Shown piece after piece: positions 6,139 to 8,561 of a DNA stretch of 8,561 bases (the stretch's first letter is position 1; each line of letters begins with the position of its first letter). The stretch is from an uncultured Eubacteriales bacterium. GTDB lineage: Bacteria > Bacillota > Clostridia > Oscillospirales > Acutalibacteraceae. The stretch spans positions 1 to 8,561 of the forward strand of contig CAKUME010000032.1 in assembly GCA_934667575.1 (NCBI GenBank), written 5' to 3'. The translations under genes and the position numbers were made by a program. Under the pieces are notes generated by a model. The model searched no databases and was not told the DNA's origin. It worked only from the letters and a program-made list of their open reading frames with translations.

Positions 6139-7071
6139 ATGATTTCGGTATTTATTGACGGCAGCGCAGGCACGACCGGCCTGCGGATTCACGACCGCAT
6201 CGCATCGCGGCCGGAGTTTCGACTGATCACGCTGCCGGAGGCGCAGCGCAAGGACCCGGCAGCCCGGCGTGCGGCGCTGAACGAAGCGGATGTGGTTTTT
6301 CTCTGCCTGCCGGATGCGGCGGCGGTGGAATCGGCCGCAATGGTCGAAAACCCGGCCACGATTGTGCTCGATACCTCCACCGCGCACCGCACTGCGCCGG
6401 ACTGGCTCTATGGCTTTCCGGAGCTTTCGCCGGAAATTGCGGCGGCCATTCCCACAGCGAAGCGAATCGCTGTGCCGGGCTGCCATGCCAGCGGCTTTAT
6501 CGCGCTGGTTGCGCCGTTGATTCGGGCTGGCATTCTGGATGCCAACGCGCTGCTGACCTGCCATTCGGTGACCGGATACAGCGGGGGCGGCAAAAAAATG
6601 ATTGCCGCCTATCAATCGCCCGAGCGCAGCCCACTGCTGGATGCACCGCGCCAATATGGCATTGCGCAGGCGCACAAGCATTTGCCCGAGATGCAAAAAA
6701 TGACCAGGCTGACGCATGCACCGGTGTTCTGCCCGATCGTGGCGGATTTTTACAGCGGAATGGAAGTGACCGTGCCGCTGTTTGCGCAGCAGCTCCAGCC
6801 GGGCAAAACGGCGGCGGATATCCGCGCGGCATATGCGGCGCAGTATGTGGGGCCGTTGCTGCAGTATCAGGCAGACGCGTCGGAGGAGGGATTCCTTTCG
6901 GCGGCGGCGCGAACCGGCAAAGACACGATGCAGATCACGGTGGAGGGCAATGCAGAACGCATTTTGCTCGTTGCACGCTACGATAACCTCGGCAAAGGGG
7001 CATCGGGCGCGGCGATGGAATGCATGAATCTCGCGCTGGGGATGGATCCGACCGCCGGATTGACCTTGTAA
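6139..7071 (+). CDS. argC: N-acetyl-gamma-glutamyl-phosphate reductase, type 2
   Basis: Reduces N-acetylglutamyl 5-phosphate to N-acetylglutamate semialdehyde with NADPH, the third step of arginine synthesis. The 310-residue length and sequence fit the short type 2 ArgC, not the about 345-residue type 1. The Rossmann loop GSAGTTG is at 8-14, DTSTAHR at 78-84, and the active-site cysteine is Cys115 in VPGCHASG. SVTGYSGGGK spans 143-152, and AHKHLPEM (178-185) carries the partner histidine. The protein ends with YDNLGKGASGAAMECMNL, as in the family. GGAGG eight bases upstream of the ATG fixes the start. It opens an operon with argJ and argB under its own promoter. All the key residues I can recognise are present. 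Confidence 0.95.
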   Translation: MISVFIDGSAGTTGLRIHDRIASRPEFRLITLPEAQRKDPAARRAALNEADVVFLCLPDAAAVESAAMVENPATIVLDTSTAHRTAPDWLYGFPELSPEIAAAIPTAKRIAVPGCHASGFIALVAPLIRAGILDANALLTCHSVTGYSGGGKKMIAAYQSPERSPLLDAPRQYGIAQAHKHLPEMQKMTRLTHAPVFCPIVADFYSGMEVTVPLFAQQLQPGKTAADIRAAYAAQYVGPLLQYQADASEEGFLSAAARTGKDTMQITVEGNAERILLVARYDNLGKGASGAAMECMNLALGMDPTAGLTL

Positions 7072-7088
7072 AAGAATAAATATACATA
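7071..7088 (+). promoter_or_regulatory. Candidate ArgR/AhrC box, copy 3, in the argC-argJ spacer
   Basis: Begins at the last base of the argC stop codon. It fits the E. coli-style ARG box consensus with two mismatches and shares GAATAAA-W-ATAC with copy 1. A poor promoter-like pair, TTGACC (7060-7065) and TATACA (7081-7086, spacer 15), overlaps it, so a weak internal promoter for argJ is possible but unproven. Confidence 0.4.
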
Positions 7089-7112
7089 ATAACGGATGGA
7101 TGAAATCGAATC

Positions 7113-7118
7113 GGAGGG
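7113..7118 (+). promoter_or_regulatory. Ribosome binding site of argJ
   Basis: GGAGGG seven bases before the ATG at 7126. It selects this start over an in-frame ATG at 7096, which would put this motif inside the coding region. Confidence 0.8.
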
Positions 7119-7125
7119 CTTGGAT

Positions 7126-8337
7126 ATGAAAGAAATTCAGGGCGGCGTTTGCGCGGCAAAGGGCTTTTTGGCCAGCGGCATTCACTGCGGCATTCGCAAA
7201 AATCGGGCAAAACGTGATCTGGCGCTGATTTATAGCAGCACACCGGCGGCCGCGGCCGCGGTTTATACAACCAATTTGGTCAAAGGGGCGCCGTTGGCTG
7301 TTACCAAAGCGCATTTGGCCGATGGCCACGCGCAGGCGGTGATCTGCAACAGCGGCAATGCGAACACCTGCAACGCCAACGGCGTGGAAATTGCGGAGCA
7401 AATGAGCACGCTGCTCGCGCAGGAACTGCACATTTCGGCGCAGGATGTGGTGGTGGCGTCCACCGGTGTGATCGGTCAGCCGCTGGATATCGCGCCGATT
7501 CAGGCCGGCATTCCGGGATTGGTGCAGGCGCTTGGCGACCACAGCAATGAGGCTGCCGAGGGCATTATGACCACCGATACCAAGGTGAAGGAAATTGCGG
7601 TTTCGTTCACGCTGGGCGGAAAAGAATGCCACATTGGCGGTATTGCCAAAGGTTCCGGTATGATTCATCCGAACATGGCAACGATGCTTGTGTTTGTGAC
7701 CACCGATGCGGCGATTGCACCGCAGATGCTCCAGCAGGCGTTGAGCGCAGACGTGCAGGATAGCTTTAATATGATCAGCGTGGACGGCGACACCTCGACC
7801 AACGATATGGTTACGGTGCTTGCAAACGGGCAGGCGGGCAACGCAGAAATTACCGCACCCGGCGCGGACTATGATGCATTTTGCGCGGCGCTGAACAAGG
7901 TGACGGTGTATCTGTGCCGGATGATTGCGGGCGACGGCGAAGGTGCGACCAAGCTGCTCGAGTGCATGGTGAGCGGTGCGGCGGATGTGCCCACGGCCAA
8001 AACAGTGGCAAAATCCGTGATTTGCTCGTCGCTGCTCAAGGCGGCCATGTTCGGTGCAGACGCGAACTGGGGTCGGGTGCTCTGCGCGATCGGATACAGC
8101 GGCGCCAACGTGGATGTGACGAAGATCGATGTGGCATTCGCTTCGGCCAAGGGTGAAATTCTTGTTTGCAAAAATGGTGCGGGCGTTGATTTTTCGGAAG
8201 AAATTGCGAAAACCATTTTGCTTGAGCCCGAGATCCAGATCAAAATTGCACTGCACATGGGCGAGGCTGCGGCCACCGCGTGGGGCTGTGATTTGACCTA
8301 CGATTATGTAAATATCACCGGCGATTATCGGACTTGA
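7126..8337 (+). CDS. argJ: Glutamate N-acetyltransferase / ornithine acetyltransferase
   Basis: Moves the acetyl group from N-acetylornithine back to glutamate, closing the acetyl cycle of arginine synthesis. Some family members also acetylate glutamate from acetyl-CoA, which cannot be read from sequence. The protein has 403 residues, the normal length. It shows the N-terminal GGVCAAKGF, ICNSGNANTC (73-82), the oxyanion-hole region ASTGVIGQPL (111-120), and the self-cleavage site KGSGMIHPNMATML (175-188). There the chain is expected to split between Ala185 and Thr186, Thr186 becoming the nucleophile of the beta chain. GADANWGRV (310-318) and the C-terminal DYVNITGDYRT are also family marks. 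It lies 54 bases after argC and 27 before argB. With no argA or argE in view, the recycling route is the simplest reading. Confidence 0.96.
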   Translation: MKEIQGGVCAAKGFLASGIHCGIRKNRAKRDLALIYSSTPAAAAAVYTTNLVKGAPLAVTKAHLADGHAQAVICNSGNANTCNANGVEIAEQMSTLLAQELHISAQDVVVASTGVIGQPLDIAPIQAGIPGLVQALGDHSNEAAEGIMTTDTKVKEIAVSFTLGGKECHIGGIAKGSGMIHPNMATMLVFVTTDAAIAPQMLQQALSADVQDSFNMISVDGDTSTNDMVTVLANGQAGNAEITAPGADYDAFCAALNKVTVYLCRMIAGDGEGATKLLECMVSGAADVPTAKTVAKSVICSSLLKAAMFGADANWGRVLCAIGYSGANVDVTKIDVAFASAKGEILVCKNGAGVDFSEEIAKTILLEPEIQIKIALHMGEAAATAWGCDLTYDYVNITGDYRT

Positions 8338-8364
8338 ACCCGGACGGCACGGAGGGAAACGGCA

Positions 8365-8561
8365 ATGGTAAAATTATCAAATGCACAGCGCGCAGAGGTG
8401 TTGATTCACGCGCTGCCGTATCTGCAAAAATATTATAATAAGATCGTCGTGATCAAATACGGCGGCAACGCAATGATCAACGAAGAGCTGAAGGGCGCGG
8501 TGATGGGCGATATCGTGCTGATGTCGCTGGTGGGCATCAAAGTGGTGCTTGTGCACGGCGG
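8365..8561 (+). CDS. argB: N-acetylglutamate kinase (N-terminal part; 3' end outside window)
   Basis: Phosphorylates N-acetylglutamate to N-acetylglutamyl phosphate, the second and usually feedback-controlled step of arginine synthesis. Only 65 full codons are present out of about 290-300. They show an N-terminal helix (about 5-24, ALPYLQKYYNK) of the kind that links dimers in arginine-sensitive hexameric forms, the ATP-binding KYGGNAM (31-37) with Lys31, and the start of the substrate loop LVHGG at the edge. GGAGGG eight bases before the ATG supports the start. Its position directly after argJ matches the argC-J-B order common in Firmicutes. Arginine sensitivity is inference from the helix alone. 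Confidence 0.95.
   Translation, partial: MVKLSNAQRAEVLIHALPYLQKYYNKIVVIKYGGNAMINEELKGAVMGDIVLMSLVGIKVVLVHG

Noticed and set aside
6120..6158. A 12-residue open frame overlapping the argC start, considered as a leader peptide
   Set aside because: It has no ribosome binding site, it contains no arginine codons, and its ATG falls at about +10 of the predicted transcript.
7060..7090. An internal promoter before argJ
   Set aside because: TTGACC with TATACA has a 15-base spacer, and CATAAT would need 19. Neither is convincing beside the strong promoter upstream of argC.
6034..8256. A 740-codon open frame on the minus strand opposite argC and most of argJ
   Set aside because: It lies antisense to two unmistakable genes, has a His/Arg-rich composition without any recognisable domain, and runs through the arg promoter. 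It arises from the GC-rich codon use of the real genes.

Overview
The window reads as chromosomal DNA from a fairly GC-rich anaerobic member of the Clostridia, most likely in or near the Oscillospiraceae/Ruminococcaceae. The grounds are a Re-type (homocitrate-synthase-like) citrate synthase in place of the classical enzyme, a compact aconitase of about 640 residues, a type 2 ArgC, sigma-A promoters of textbook form in AT-rich spacers, and strong GGAGG-like ribosome binding sites. The genus assignment is inference only. Every gene belongs to a recognisable family and I see no mobile element, CRISPR array, tRNA or rRNA.

Left block (1-4845, all minus strand): a four-gene operon, Re-citrate synthase > GntR/FCD regulator > aconitase > NADP-isocitrate dehydrogenase (cut by the left edge), with gaps of only 30, 13 and 25 bases. 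Together the enzymes turn oxaloacetate and acetyl-CoA into 2-oxoglutarate, the oxidative arm of an incomplete TCA cycle that supplies glutamate. A consensus promoter (TTGACA-N17-TATAAT) lies at 4877-4905 with a small palindrome at the expected transcription start, a good candidate site for the operon's own regulator.

Divergent spacer (4846-5111): back-to-back promoters. The rightward one (TTGACA-N17-TATGAT) is followed at the predicted +1 by a perfect 15-base palindrome, a likely operator, and then by a repeat-rich leader.

Middle (5112-6041, plus): a single PfkB-family sugar-phosphate kinase of the 1-phosphofructokinase / tagatose-6-phosphate kinase group, with no sugar transporter beside it.

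Right block (6042-8561, plus): the start of an arginine operon, argC-argJ-argB (argB cut by the right edge), with its own promoter at 6076-6104. Three related A/T-rich 14-mers, one over the -10 box, resemble degenerate ArgR/AhrC boxes. The left operon makes the carbon skeleton of glutamate and the right one converts glutamate to ornithine and arginine, so the two flanks are metabolically continuous although transcribed apart. The most interesting content is regulatory: each of the three promoters has a 17-base spacer and an inverted repeat at the predicted start site.
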